Origin: Obelidium mucronatum
Lineage: Eukaryota > Chytridiomycota > Chytridiomycetes > Chytridiales > Chytriomycetaceae
DNA length: 64,000 nucleotides
Direction of reading: 5' to 3'
NCBI GenBank assembly: GCA_025765595.1
Contig: JAIVFH010000082.1
Coordinates: 1-64,000 of the forward strand
Part shown: piece by piece, positions 34,821 to 45,085 of the stretch
How positions within the stretch are numbered: position 1 is the first letter of the stretch
Layout of the letters: each line of letters opens with the position of its first letter
Notes under the pieces: model-generated
The model's input: the letters and a program-made list of their open reading frames with translations, nothing else
Told to the model about the DNA's origin: nothing
Databases searched by the model: none
Position numbers and translations under genes: made by a program

Positions 34821-36631
34821 TCACACTACGAAAATGAGCTTTTTGGCAACGTCGATTCCCACGAGCTGAATAAACTGTCCGATATCGCTGAGTACTTTGC
34901 GATTGGGGGGCATCATCTGTAATGAACATGAGAAAACAAACTCTTTTAACCCATCCTCACATCACACCATACCTTTAGTAACACTACACCTCCCTCCTGA
35001 TAAATCATTATGTTTCCAATGTCTTTGATGTCGATGGGGAATTCATGGGCTATAGCTGATGGTCCAAAAACAGATTGGTCAGTACTCTCTGGAACGTGAC
35101 CATCTTTCAGGTTCAATGCCGCAGAGAGTCTAGCCACTTTGTGAACATCAAGAAGTTTGGTGCACAATTCGACAGGCACCCACTCGCGCGTTTTCTAAAC
35201 CATTCGTTCAGTGTGAATCAGTCTTCAAACCGTTTGCACAAATTCAAATAACTCTTACAGGACAGACCAAGTCCGACGGTTTAAATTGAGCCTTGTATCG
35301 CATCTTACTGCAAGAATGAATGTAAAAACCCATGTAGTAGTACTTCAGGTTGGGCAAAATGTGAGAGAATTCCTTGGCAAGAGCACATTCCCTCAATGCA
35401 GAATACACTCCGATTGATAAACTCCTCACTACTGCGCTGGTTGGATCATACATGAAATACACTGCGGATACGCAAGCTGGAAGAATATCCAAAACAGACA
35501 CTGCAATCAATTTTCCATTCAAGTAGTACTTTTGATGAAAAGATCCGTATCCAGGAAAACTTTCTAGTTTCTTTTCAACAATTTTGCTTTTTGGGATAAT
35601 ATCTGTGGCTGGGATGAATGTGAGAGGGGAGTCAACAAGAAATCCAGTGAATCCAGCCTTTTTGATTTTAGTCGGCGGGTCCTTGTGAACATTGATTTGG
35701 TATTTTGTGTACAACTCGAAAGTATCTTCCTCAAAAGAAGCAGGAACGAGTTTCACCTGAAAAGCCGAATGTTGGAACTCTGAATAGAACTGAAGAAACG
35801 AATGACCCACCTCCCATTTGTTGCCATTTATCGTTTGCACTCCTTCAATTTCAGTGATTAAGGCCAACACATCGTCTTTGGGGATGTTCTTGGCTTTTTT
35901 TGGTTGTTTGACCCAAGCAACCTTTTCTGTTTTAGGCTTTTCTTTTGACTCGGCTCAGGGCTTCTCATCAATCTTGGGTATATTATGAGACTGCTTCTGG
36001 AGCGACATCCACGCTCATTAGACTTTCGCTTTTGGTTGCTGGCAAGTCGGGTCGCATATTCTCCTCGAGACCCGCAAGCCCAGCATCTCGAACTTCTTCA
36101 CCTTCGTCGATCCATTCCGAATCAACATCTGTGCTTTCTGTTGAAGCTGTTTGCGTTTGGGAGAGAAGCTTCTTGACTTTCTTGGCTGCCTTTTTGTTGC
36201 CAGCCGCTGATTCATAACGACGGGTAAGTCCTCGAATAATCGCCGCAGAATGATATAGAAATCCTCACAAAGAACGAATGCCGTCGAATCAAGACGTATG
36301 GTATAAGCTGGGCAGCAGGTCTTTGCAATATTGGGTTTGTACAGATATTTTCCAGCGCGTCTCCATCCGCAGTCAATGAGAGTCTTAAAGCCATGACTAT
36401 TTAGTCCAAATCACTTCATTCAGTCAATTAACTTGCCTGGTAGGTGGCTGGATGCAGATGGTAAGCCCACAATCCACCACTGGAGAATGACGTATCCTGT
36501 TTCGAATGACAGTATCCACACGAACTACCGGTTGAGTCGCCAGCAAGAGCCTGTATTTGACTAGATGTCAGCGCGGGGGTGATTTTGTTTTGTGCTACAC
36601 TTTCACCAACCACAATCGATGATGAGTTCAT
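34821..36631 (-). CDS. ATE1: Arginyl-tRNA--protein transferase
   Basis: Transfers Arg from Arg-tRNA to N-terminal Asp/Glu, feeding the Arg/N-degron pathway. The N-terminal domain shows the CGYC pair, then GWRRAGKYLYKP, CCPAYTIRLD and an FVLS..NKKAAKKVKK motif that forms only if 63 nt (GTGAGG...AATCAG) are spliced. The acidic linker follows. The C-terminal GNAT-like half is clear: FHQKYYLNGKLIAVSVLDI, VYFMYDP and YYMGFYIHSCSKMRYKAQFKPSDLVCP. A 43 nt weak intron (GTCTCA...GCCGAG) is needed around 35945-35990 to bridge a frame change and a TGA. The last intron (56 nt) leads to the terminus KVLSDIGQFIQLVG...LIFVV. The start at 36631 is MNSSSIVVGES. Confidence 0.88.
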
Positions 36632-37055
36632 TATTGTGTTTCATAAAATGGAATCATTGCCACAAGTGCTGCATTCAGATTTCCGACCGTGAATAAGCCA
36701 GATAACATTCTCTAATCGCTGGATAAGGTGAAAATTCCCAATTCAAACAGTTCATCTCGTCCATTATCTCAAAAATGCCCTCCTCCGAGTCCTCCCCAAT
36801 GCGGTTCTTGAACATTTAATTCAAGAAGTGAATATATAGCTTGCATATCGTTTTTAAATCTTGAGGAAAATCTTGAATATTCAAATCCCAAAAAAAAAAC
36901 ACAATTGCAATCAAAAGTACATTGTAATCCTTGATTTGTGACAAAGGGGTGGTGTGGAGGACAATTAATTATTGTGTCTGATTGTTTTTCCTTTTGAAAA
37001 CAAAGGAAACAGAAGTCAACGCGAGACCAAAAAAGGAAAGAAAGGAATCAGCAAA
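36632..37055. promoter_or_regulatory. Divergent promoter region between ATE1 and the chimeric receptor
   Basis: 424 bp between two divergent starts. It is AT-rich near the receptor, with an A tract at 36891-36900. No specific motif recognised. Confidence 0.4.
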
Positions 37056-40000
37056 ATGCTTCTTCTCCTTTGTGCTATCTTAGCGTTCATACCACAGTAT
37101 TCCACTGCCGCGCGCAATACAAATTGGACAAAATACTCAATCGAATCAAAGTTCATTAACGGCCCACCTTGCTCTATTCCAGAAGGCGACTTTGGATGGA
37201 AGGACTTGAAGACAACAGATGGAGCCCTTGTAACGACTTCTAAAAGACCCATTACTCTTTTATTGCAAGACTGGGACAGCTACTATGTAAACACATATGT
37301 CACGCAGTATCTGTTGGAGAGCATGGGGTTTCGCGTTCAGGTTGTTCGAGGAATGAAGGGAATGCAAGTGGGACCAGAATTCCGTGATGATATTGTAGAT
37401 TTAGAGATGGAGATATGTAAGCACATATTATCATTGATTTGTTGTTGGCGCTTTCTTGATTGTGCTTTGTGTTCAAAAAAAAAAGGGCCGACGTCAACAA
37501 CGAATTACGTGAAGATTCTGAAAGAAGATAAATCAGCAGTTGATTTGGGTGCAATTGGATATACAGGCCTTGCTGGAATGTACATTCCAAATTATATGGT
37601 CAGCAAATACCCCAAATTGGGATTCGAGTTTTGGAGATTTCTTCAAAATCCAGAGGCGACAGCTTTGCTACCCGGCATCTGGAACTGGTCCGCGCATTCT
37701 AAATGATGATGGATCTCCGGTCTGCGATGGATCGAAAGGAACTTGTCTCAATGGGGTGAGTTTTTTTTCTTCTTCTGAATTTTTTTGAAGTGTGCTTTCT
37801 GTTGTTCATTGTTTAACACAAAAATTCCGGAACACCGGCTCCAGACCTTTATAGCCCCACACTGCAACACTACAAAGAGCAAATGCGTTGAACTATGGGG
37901 ATACGACGTCTCCAACTCCCCAAGAATGTTCCAAAAAATAATCCGCGGCCTCAGCCTCCCACTCACAATCAACTACCTGGGCTCCAAAAAAGCCGAAGAA
38001 ACCATCCGAAAAGCCATGGACGCGAAGCAAAACATTTTATTCTACAACTGGGCACCATCGCGATTCGTTGCCTCCACACCAGTAACAAGAGTCCTCTTCC
38101 CACCAACAAATATATCCGAATACGCGACTTTGAATATAACGTACGTCGGGGGTGTCACAAACACGAGTACTTTGACCCCTGTGACTTCGGATTTCCCAGC
38201 TGAAATCATACATAAATTGGCGTCACAAGCGTTTCTGGAAGACTTTCCGGAACTCCAAAGTTTCGTGGATGGGGATTTCATTGCTTCCATCGGATATCGA
38301 TAGCATGTTGCGAGACTCTCTGAATAACATGTCGTATGCTCAAGCCGCATGTAAATGGGTCAATGAAAACGTGGATACGTGGTCTTCATTGGATACCTGT
38401 TGCTCCTGAATCTGTTACAGAGTGCCCGAGAGGGCAAGGCAGATATTTGATTAATGGGTTTTATTCTTGCATGGATTGTCCTTCGGATACTTTCAACTGG
38501 CGTGCCAATAATACAGGCCATTGTGAGGCAAGTGTGAAACGACGTGTTTATTTTTTTTGGTTGGGGAGGACTTACACGTATTTAAATATATAGATTTGTC
38601 CGTGGGAACTCTATTGTCCTGGACGGGATGTAGTCAATGTGACAAAAGGGTATTGGATGTCCCCGACACCTAATCCCCTCGCAGACGAACCGGAATTTTA
38701 TCTTTGTCCATTCGAAAAAACATGTTGTCATAAAGAGGCATGTCCAGTGGAAGATTCCTGTGGTCACGGATTCACTGGTTTACTTTGCACGGAGTGTAGT
38801 GAGCCGAATCACTACCTCTGGAATGAAGAGTGCGTCCCTTGTTCCCCCATGGGAGGCGCTAGCTTTTATTTAGTTATCATTGGCGCATTCATTGCTGCCG
38901 TCGTTCTTGCTATTCTTACCTTACGAAGAAGCACCGACCGTTGAAATCCTCTTTTTCTACTTCCAAGTAACAGAATTCATATTCAAAGACAGTATCGGAA
39001 GCCTCGATTCCCTCCCCGGACTCGGCACATTTCTTGCAATCACATCCTTGAATGTCGATGGAATGGTTTCCGACTGCCCGCTCCCTCTTTCAGGGCTTTC
39101 GAAACTCGGGTTCCGTTATTTCCTGCCAGTCATGATTCTTGTGTTTATTGTCTTGATTTATTTGGTCTTGAGAGTGAGTCAAGCGAAAGGGTTAAGTTTG
39201 TCGAGTTTCTTTGATTCCATGTTGCCGTATTATATGCGCGGGGAACCGATTAGTCTTATTTGTTTTCGCGCTATTATTGTGGTTTTGATGTTTATTGTGA
39301 TGCCGCTGATTGATACGAGTCTGCATTTGTTGAGTATCTGTTCTTTTTTTTTTTTTTACCTTTTCATTTCCTTTGCAAACGCTAAATCTGCATGATTTCG
39401 TACAACAGTCTTCAATGCACAAACTTTCAAGGTAAAACAGTCCTGAAAACAGTACCACAAATCGAATGCTTCAGTCAAAGGCATATTGGGTCCGCGATCC
39501 TTGCCATCTTTATCCTCACAATCTTACTAGTGTTATTGCCACTTGCGATTGCGTTTGTGCTTTTGAAGCTTCAAAAAGTGGAACGAATCAAGTATCAAAA
39601 AGAGGATCTCTCGCCTGCAGAGAAACTGTTTCAATGTCTGTATATTGTCTTTAAGCCGGACATGTACTACATGTTGCCGATTACGATTATCGAAAAGGGA
39701 GTTACGTCGATTCTGTTTACGCTTATGGAAAAGTTTGATGGTGATTGTGAATTTTTTTTAAACGAGAAGTTGTGGCACCTTTTGCTGAAATACTTTTTTT
39801 TTTTTTTCGAATTTTTACAGAGGCCATCAAAATCAATGTATTCCTAATCTTCCTCGCGTTTCTTTGCGCGACACGAATTTACTGGCAGCCATACAACAAC
39901 CACTTGGAAGCATTCTTGAACCGAGAAATCTGCCTCGGAATCCTCGTGATGGTTGGCTTCCGAACCTACATGAACGCCTTTGAAACAACCCAAGCCATCG

Positions 40001-40368
40001 TGATTCAAATTGGAATCGTGGCGGTTCTTCCCGCCATACTCCACATGATTCGATGGATCCTGTGGAACTATAGGAAGCATGAAGAAGTGATCAAGGCAGT
40101 CACTTCGAATATGATGACGAGTTCTGGACATAAATCGAAGCTGTCGAAGGCTGGGTCGGCGAATGATGTTACTCAAGCGTCGATTCCGAAAAAGTCGACG
40201 CGAATGTCTATGCAGGATATACATGCGTCGTTGCAGTCTGCGCAGCCGGTTGAGTCGGCGCAAGTCCAGCAGGGTTTAGATGTTCGATCGCGGCCCGTGT
40301 CTCGACAGCCATCAGCGAAAACTGGGGGGTCGTCGCCACATGCAATGCGCAAGAGCTCCATAAACTAA
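37056..40368 (+). CDS. Chimeric receptor: substrate-binding domain, Cys-rich stalk, polytopic membrane domain
   Basis: The start at 37056 opens a signal peptide (MLLLLCAILAFIPQYSTA). The extracellular part resembles bacterial OpuAC/glycine-betaine-type solute-binding proteins: ITLLLQDWDSYYVNTYV, VDLGAIGYTGLAGMYIPNY, LFYNWAPSRFVAS and VNENVDTW. A Cys-rich stalk follows (CPSDTFNWRANNTGHC, CPFEKTCCHKEACP, CGHGFTGLLCTEC). Six to eight transmembrane helices come next (for example SFYLVIIGAFIAAVVLAILTL, FLPVMILVFIVLIYLVL, IGSAILAIFILTILLVLL), then a Ser-rich cytosolic tail. Three frame breaks (about 37664, 38267, 38390) each need removal of one base from a repeated-base run and restore the domain, so they look like sequence errors. 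The ligand is unknown. Confidence 0.75.
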
Positions 40369-40446
40369 TACAACTACAATTATATCCCACTCTCTTTTAA
40401 TAATAATAAGTACATTAACTATGCAATCAATAAATATAAACTTGGT

Positions 40447-41463
40447 TCAACTTTTGTCAGTAAGAAACGGAGAATTGACTGCGTCCACAAGTCGTTTCAC
40501 CTTATTATATGTATTCAATAAAAAAAGAAGAAAGAGCGCGTTATGTGACACACCTTTTGGTCGCCGAAACCAGGTAGGATCGAAAGTTCCTCTGGAGAAG
40601 CTTCCACGATATCCTTGAATGACTAGTAGCAGTGTATTAGAATTCAGAAGAAGAAAAGAAAAAAGAACAAGAAGACAAGAACAAGAAGATACACCGCCTT
40701 CGGCGGTCTCAGAGACACCGCCTTCGGCGGTATAAACAGCAACACTCACGCCAAAGTTGGAAACAAGAGTAACAACGTCCGTCTTGTTGACAGACTTTAC
40801 TTGAACCAAACAATCGGAAAGTTTAGAAAAATGATCTGAATCGACGCGTTCTTTAATCAAATCAGGAGGTTTGAGCTCAAAGACTTTAAAAGTCTCTATA
40901 TATCTTCCTGCTTCTTCTGGACTTGTTGTTTATGTCAGTTTGTTTGTTTTCAATAGAGTTGGCGGTGAAAGAATGCACCGCCTTTCCCGCCTACGGCGGT
41001 AAGATCTCGCCTTCGGCGGAAAGAATATAAAAAAAAAAAAAAAAAAAAAAAAAAACCGCCTTCGGCGATGTGGCCTTCGGCGGTAAAGAAAAAAAACCCC
41101 CAACCTCCAAGAAAGAAAAAGCGTAAACCCAGCAAACAAACAAGCCTTAGTAAGCTCTCTTAGAGCCTGTTGATGATCATCGACATCGACTAGACACAAG
41201 ACCACCTTGAAAGACATGTATTGCGGGGCAACCGACTTCATACGTTCATAGATATATTCAGGCTTGAGACGGTGATACTTTAGACTTGAAAGAGTATAAT
41301 AAGACACACGAGTACCACGTAGTTGTTCTTACGATAGAAACAGCACGCCCGAGTTTGCGCCCACCTGGTAGTCTGCAGGAATGTTTGCATGTTCCCAGGG
41401 AATCTTTTTGATGAAGGAGAGAACGACATTGCCTCTCTGATTTGGATTGACAAGGACCTTCAT
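40447..41463 (-). CDS. RAD10: ERCC1/RAD10 nucleotide excision repair subunit
   Basis: The non-catalytic partner of XPF/RAD1, placing the 5' incision in excision repair and in interstrand crosslink and recombination repair. Five exons (41463-41333, 41284-41105, 40921-40750, 40613-40554, 40500-40447) sum to 198 codons, close to yeast Rad10. The central domain shows NQRGNVVLSFIKKIPWE, YQVGANSGVLFLS and KYHRLKPEYIYERM. The tandem HhH end shows VKSVNKTDVVTLVSNFG, ASPEELSILPGFGDQKVKRL and a closing PFL. The N-terminal extension of animal ERCC1 is absent. Two introns (40922-41104 and 40614-40749) hold CCGCC palindromes. It is divergent from the FAD-binding protein with 41 bp between starts. Confidence 0.93.
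40693..40731 (-). repeat. Two CCGCC palindromes in an ERCC1 intron
   Basis: Copies at 40693-40707 and 40717-40731, sense strand (minus) ACCGCCGAAGGCGGT in both, separated by nine bases. They lie just downstream of the 5' splice site of the 136 nt intron. Confidence 0.9.
40987..41084 (-). repeat. Four CCGCC palindromes in another ERCC1 intron
   Basis: At 40987-41000, 41008-41018, 41055-41067 and 41072-41084 the sense strand (minus) reads arms with loops GTA, GAA, GAA, GAA. Two copies are degenerate in one arm. A long A tract (T tract in the transcript) at about 41029-41055 separates the pairs. A further complementary pair, GGCGGTG...CACCGCC, lies at about 40960-40982. Confidence 0.85.
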
Positions 41464-41504
41464 CCAATTAATGAGTAGAATTAAAAAACCACAGAATAGT
41501 AAAA
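41464..41504. promoter_or_regulatory. 41 bp bidirectional promoter between ERCC1 and the FAD-binding protein
   Basis: Only 41 bp separate the two ATG codons, and the interval is AT-rich. Regulatory signals must extend into transcribed sequence on both sides. Confidence 0.55.
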
Positions 41505-44500
41505 ATGGAGGTTGACGACACGGACCCGTGGGACGATGGCCCCAATGATGAGCGCATCCACTTTGACGCCATCAGCGACTGGGCGACAGAAGTGTGGGCG
41601 GTGGGCGGCGACGGGTTTGAGGCCGTCGACTTGGGCGTGGAGAACCACTACGAGTACGACGTTGGGAGCGAGTTCGACGACGACGACGAGGATGCGTTCG
41701 AGCTGCGCTTCGACGGCTTCGACGGCGACGAGTTTGCGTTCGACGACGGCGGCGACGCGGCGGCGTGGCGGCGCGACATTGCGGAGTACGTCGGCGGCGT
41801 GCTGCCGAACGCAGGCGGGCGTGTCGAGGAATACGCAGAACACGAGCGAGGAGAAGTATTAGCAGAAGAAGAAGAAGAACTAAAGAAGAAGACGAAGAAG
41901 AAGCCGTTCCGCGTGCTCGTCGTCGGCAGCGGGCTCGGCGGGCTGCTGCTGGCCCAGGCGCTGAAAAAGATGGGCCTGGCCGCAAGAGTCTTTAGTCAGG
42001 AGGGCGATGCATTCGGCGCCGCGTGGGACGACGCCGATCACAGGCTGGCGTGTGAGTTGCCGTCCTTGACTTGATCACTGACACAAGCTCAAAATTTTGC
42101 AGACAGGATCACCTTGTCGCCAGCTACTCTGAGCGCTCTACGACACTGCTTGCCCCCTGCAAACTTTCGTGCTCTAGTCTATCATCCAACAACTCAACTC
42201 CCTGGCTCACCACCGGCAGTCAGCAAAATCCCTTACATTGGCCGATACCTATCCGCCTACTTTTATGGTCTCATTCGTCCTTCTCCATACACCAGACCCG
42301 GCGTCTACACTCCAACATACCTCTTTCCTCTCCTCCCTCCTGGTCTCGTTGCGTCGCCCCTTATCACGCATCTCTTTGGAAAAACAAAGAGTTCAAATAA
42401 TTCTTCTCAATCGCTTTCAGTTACTATTCGTACTCTTCGTGCTATTCTTTTGGCTGGATTGGATGTGATTACTCCCAGTGCTTTTGGGTTGGATGCTTCT
42501 CGTGCTCGTTCAGATATTCCTGCTTTTTTTAGTACTTATGCTGCTTCTCATTCGGTTCATGATGCTGAATTTGGTTTGGCTAGTGTTTGGTATGGGGTTT
42601 ATACCGCCTTTTATACCGCCGAAGGCGGTGTTTCTTTCCGCCGGAGGCGGATTGATGCCGCCGTAGGCGGCGTCTTATCGCCGAAGGCGGGCTATACCGC
42701 CGAAGGCGGTGTTTCTTTCTTTTTCTTCTCTTGTACCGCCGAAGGCGGTGTTTCTTTTCTTTTCTTCTCTTGTACCGCCGAAGGCGGTGTTCTTTTCTTT
42801 TTTCTTCTCTTGTACCGCCGAAGGCGGGTGTTTCTTCCTTTTCTTTTCTTGTACCGCCGAAGGCGGTGTTTTTTTCTTATTCTTTTCTTGTACCGCCGAA
42901 GGCGGTGTTTCTTTTCTTTTTCTTCTCTTGTACCGCCGAAGGCGGTGTTTCTTTTTTTTTTCTTCTTTTGCACCGCCGAAGGCGGTGTTTCTTTTTCTTT
43001 TCTTTTTCTCTTTTGCACCGCCGAAGGCGGTGTGTTTTTTTTTTTCTTCTTTTGCACCGCCGAAGGCGGTGTTTCTTTTTCTTTTTCTTCTCTTGTACCG
43101 CCGAAGGCGGTGTTTCTTTTCTTTTTTCTTCTTTTGCACCGCCGAAGGCGGTGTTTTTTTTCTTTTTCTTCTCTTGTCTTCGTCCTTCATCCACTAATCT
43201 CACACTCTCTCATTTCAATCAACCAGGAACCACGGAAAAGCAGTCATCAAAGTAGAAACACTTGAACACGGATCCAATGAAAAGGAACACGGCGTGGATG
43301 GCGCAAAAATGTGTATTGTATTTGAGGATGGCGGCCGAGAAGTTGGGGATCTGGTTGTCGATGTCAGAGAAGAAAGCGGTGTCGGTCGAGGCCTTGACGG
43401 TGGCGGAATGAAGGATTTGTTATGGATCTCAGGTTTTTTTTTTGGTTCTTGAACTTTCTATTCTTGCGATTCGACTTACCAAACTGTGAACCCATAAAAC
43501 AAAAGGCCTATACCCACTGGGAGAAAGTGAAAAGAATGCATTGATTCCACAAAGTCTTGTCTCCAATGCGTCAATTATTCGATCCAATGCAGAAGTGACC
43601 TTGTACTCGACACCCAAGCATATAATCCTGGAACCCCAAGCAAACCTCTCAGCTCCAGATGTCTATTCCCCTCCATCCCGCGGTCCAAGTCGTCGAGTTT
43701 CCTATACCCTCGCTCCTCCTCCGCGTCAATCCCATCCTCTCAATCACCAAACCAACGCCCCACCACCACTCTCCCCTTTAAGCCCCCACTCATCCGTACC
43801 CTACGTGCACCCATCAAACTCACCTCCTTCGGTTTCGTCCCCACCAACAAACACTACGCCACCAGCTCCTGCCGAAACAACAACAACAACAACACCACCA
43901 ACAATCCCCCCAAGAAAACCCGCTCGCCGAGGCAGCGCCAAAACTGCACAAGACCACCTCCTCGTTTCCAAGAAATCAAGCCGCGACAGCATCATCACAA
44001 CGCACACTACAGGAACAAGCCCAATGAGTCTCCGAAACCAGCACCAACACCACCAATACCAGCCGCCACAGCAACAACAACAACAACAACAGCAACGATT
44101 CCGTCGACGAACCTCCCTCCTAAGCGTGCGATCAAGAACCGGCTCAGTATTCCGCTACGGAAGCGTGACAACACCCTCTGTCGCCGCCATGGCCGTCGCA
44201 TCATCACTTGCCGCCGTCGAAGAGAAACCAACACACATCCACTGGCGGCTCTGTTTCCGGGTCGGACTCCTCGCGACGCGAACGACGGCCATGTTTATGA
44301 AGCCTGGGATCCAAGTCCCAGAGCTGGGAGAAGAATTAGTGGCGCGACGGGGTGGAGACAGTGTGAAGCTTGTAGCGCAAGAGTTGGTGCGAGGGTGGAA
44401 TGAAGGGGTTGAAAGGGTTGTGAAAGGGAGTGTTGGGGTGAGTGTTGGGGTGGATGCGTTTGCGGGGCTTGGTGGTGGGGTTGTTGTTGTTGGGGGTGGG

Positions 44501-44981
44501 GGTTTTGGGGATTTGGGGGCGGGGGGGAGTGAAGACGGTGCGGGGGAGTTTGTTGTGAGAATTCGGGCTGGGCCTACCAGGTGATGCTTTTTTTTTATTC
44601 TGTTTGTTTTTGGTTGTTGTGGTGTGTCTAACCTTTTGTTTACAAAAAAAAAAAAAAAAAACAAACAGTTTGAAACCGTTTGATGCACCTCATGATACCA
44701 ATATTTCAGTTCTCTTGTCTCGAATTCGAGATCTCAGTGTCTCTTTGGAAAAATCGTTTGTCGTAAACGAACTAGGAACAGCGCCGCAATTACAATCGCA
44801 AGAGCAACTATCGCAGTTGTTGTCACAATTCATTGACCAGTCGATGCAACAGGAAAGAAAAGAAACTGCAAGCACTGCCATGCAAGTGAGGTCGGATATG
44901 AAGGTTCGACGGTTTGGTGGAGTTTTGGGTGGTTTGGTTGTTGAGTTTTTGAAGCTGTTGTATCGCGCTGTTTGGTTGTAG
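41505..44981 (+). CDS. FAD-dependent oxidoreductase-like protein with a 630 nt repeat-filled intron
   Basis: The start at 41505 (MEVDDTDPWDDG) opens a very acidic, GC-rich segment. A Rossmann dinucleotide-binding motif follows near residue 140 (RVLVVGSGLGGLLLAQALKKMG), as in PHBH-type FAD monooxygenases. Later exons carry ASHSVHDAEFGLASVWYG, GRAVIKVE-type and GDLVVDV strands, then a long low-complexity Pro/Ser/Thr/Gln region (about 43680-44100) and a Gly/Val-rich stretch. The final exon after about 44645 has QLSQLLSQFIDQSMQQE and ends in a hydrophobic C-terminus (GGLVVEFLKLLYRAVWL). The intron 42597-43226 holds 16 palindromes. Its phase fits only if one G of a GGGG run at its donor is extra. 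The substrate is unknown, and the FAD role is inferred from one motif. Confidence 0.6.
42615..43152 (+). repeat. Array of 16 CCGCC palindromes inside one intron
   Basis: Four divergent copies come first (loops GAA, GGA, GTA, GAA), followed by twelve near-identical units from 42696. Each unit has the core ACCGCCGAAGGCGGTG followed by a 22-30 nt spacer of T and C ending CTTGT or TTTGC. Unit length is about 39-46 nt. Spacers vary only in T/C run length. Because unit and spacer lack stop codons in several frames, long spurious reading frames run through on both strands. All copies are in the sense of the host transcript. Confidence 0.95.
44492..44527 (+). other. Potential G-quadruplex in coding sequence
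   Basis: Five G runs of 4-7 separated by 1-4 bases lie on the coding strand of the FAD-binding gene, encoding a Gly/Val stretch (VVVVGGGGFGDLGAGG). The run lengths are well above the usual G3 threshold, so an RNA or DNA quadruplex is plausible. Confidence 0.6.
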
Positions 44982-45085
44982 TTTTGTTTATTTTTTGTGC
45001 GCGTGGGCGGGGGTCGTTCTCTTTTGTATCGTTTCTGTTTGTTTGTTTTTTTGAATGCTAGAGGTACCAAAACACAGTTGAAGAA

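Noticed and set aside
35945..35990. Selenocysteine or readthrough at the TGA in ATE1
   Set aside because: A 43 nt GT-AG interval removes both the frame change and the TGA; the family has no selenocysteine there.
37600..38400. Programmed +1 frameshifting in the chimeric receptor
   Set aside because: The three sites have no common slippery sequence, and unrelated genes show the same extra-base pattern, so sequence error is simpler.
37660..38400. Calling the chimeric receptor a pseudogene
   Set aside because: All conserved residues and splice sites remain and each break is a single homopolymer base. I kept it as a CDS with the breaks noted.
42615..43152. CRISPR array: regular repeats with spacers
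   Set aside because: Spacers are T/C-only and nearly identical, units sit in an intron of a eukaryotic gene, and no cas genes are present.
42114..43265. Long reading frames through the palindrome array on both strands
   Set aside because: They arise because the repeat unit lacks stop codons in several frames. Flanking conserved exons join only if the array is removed.
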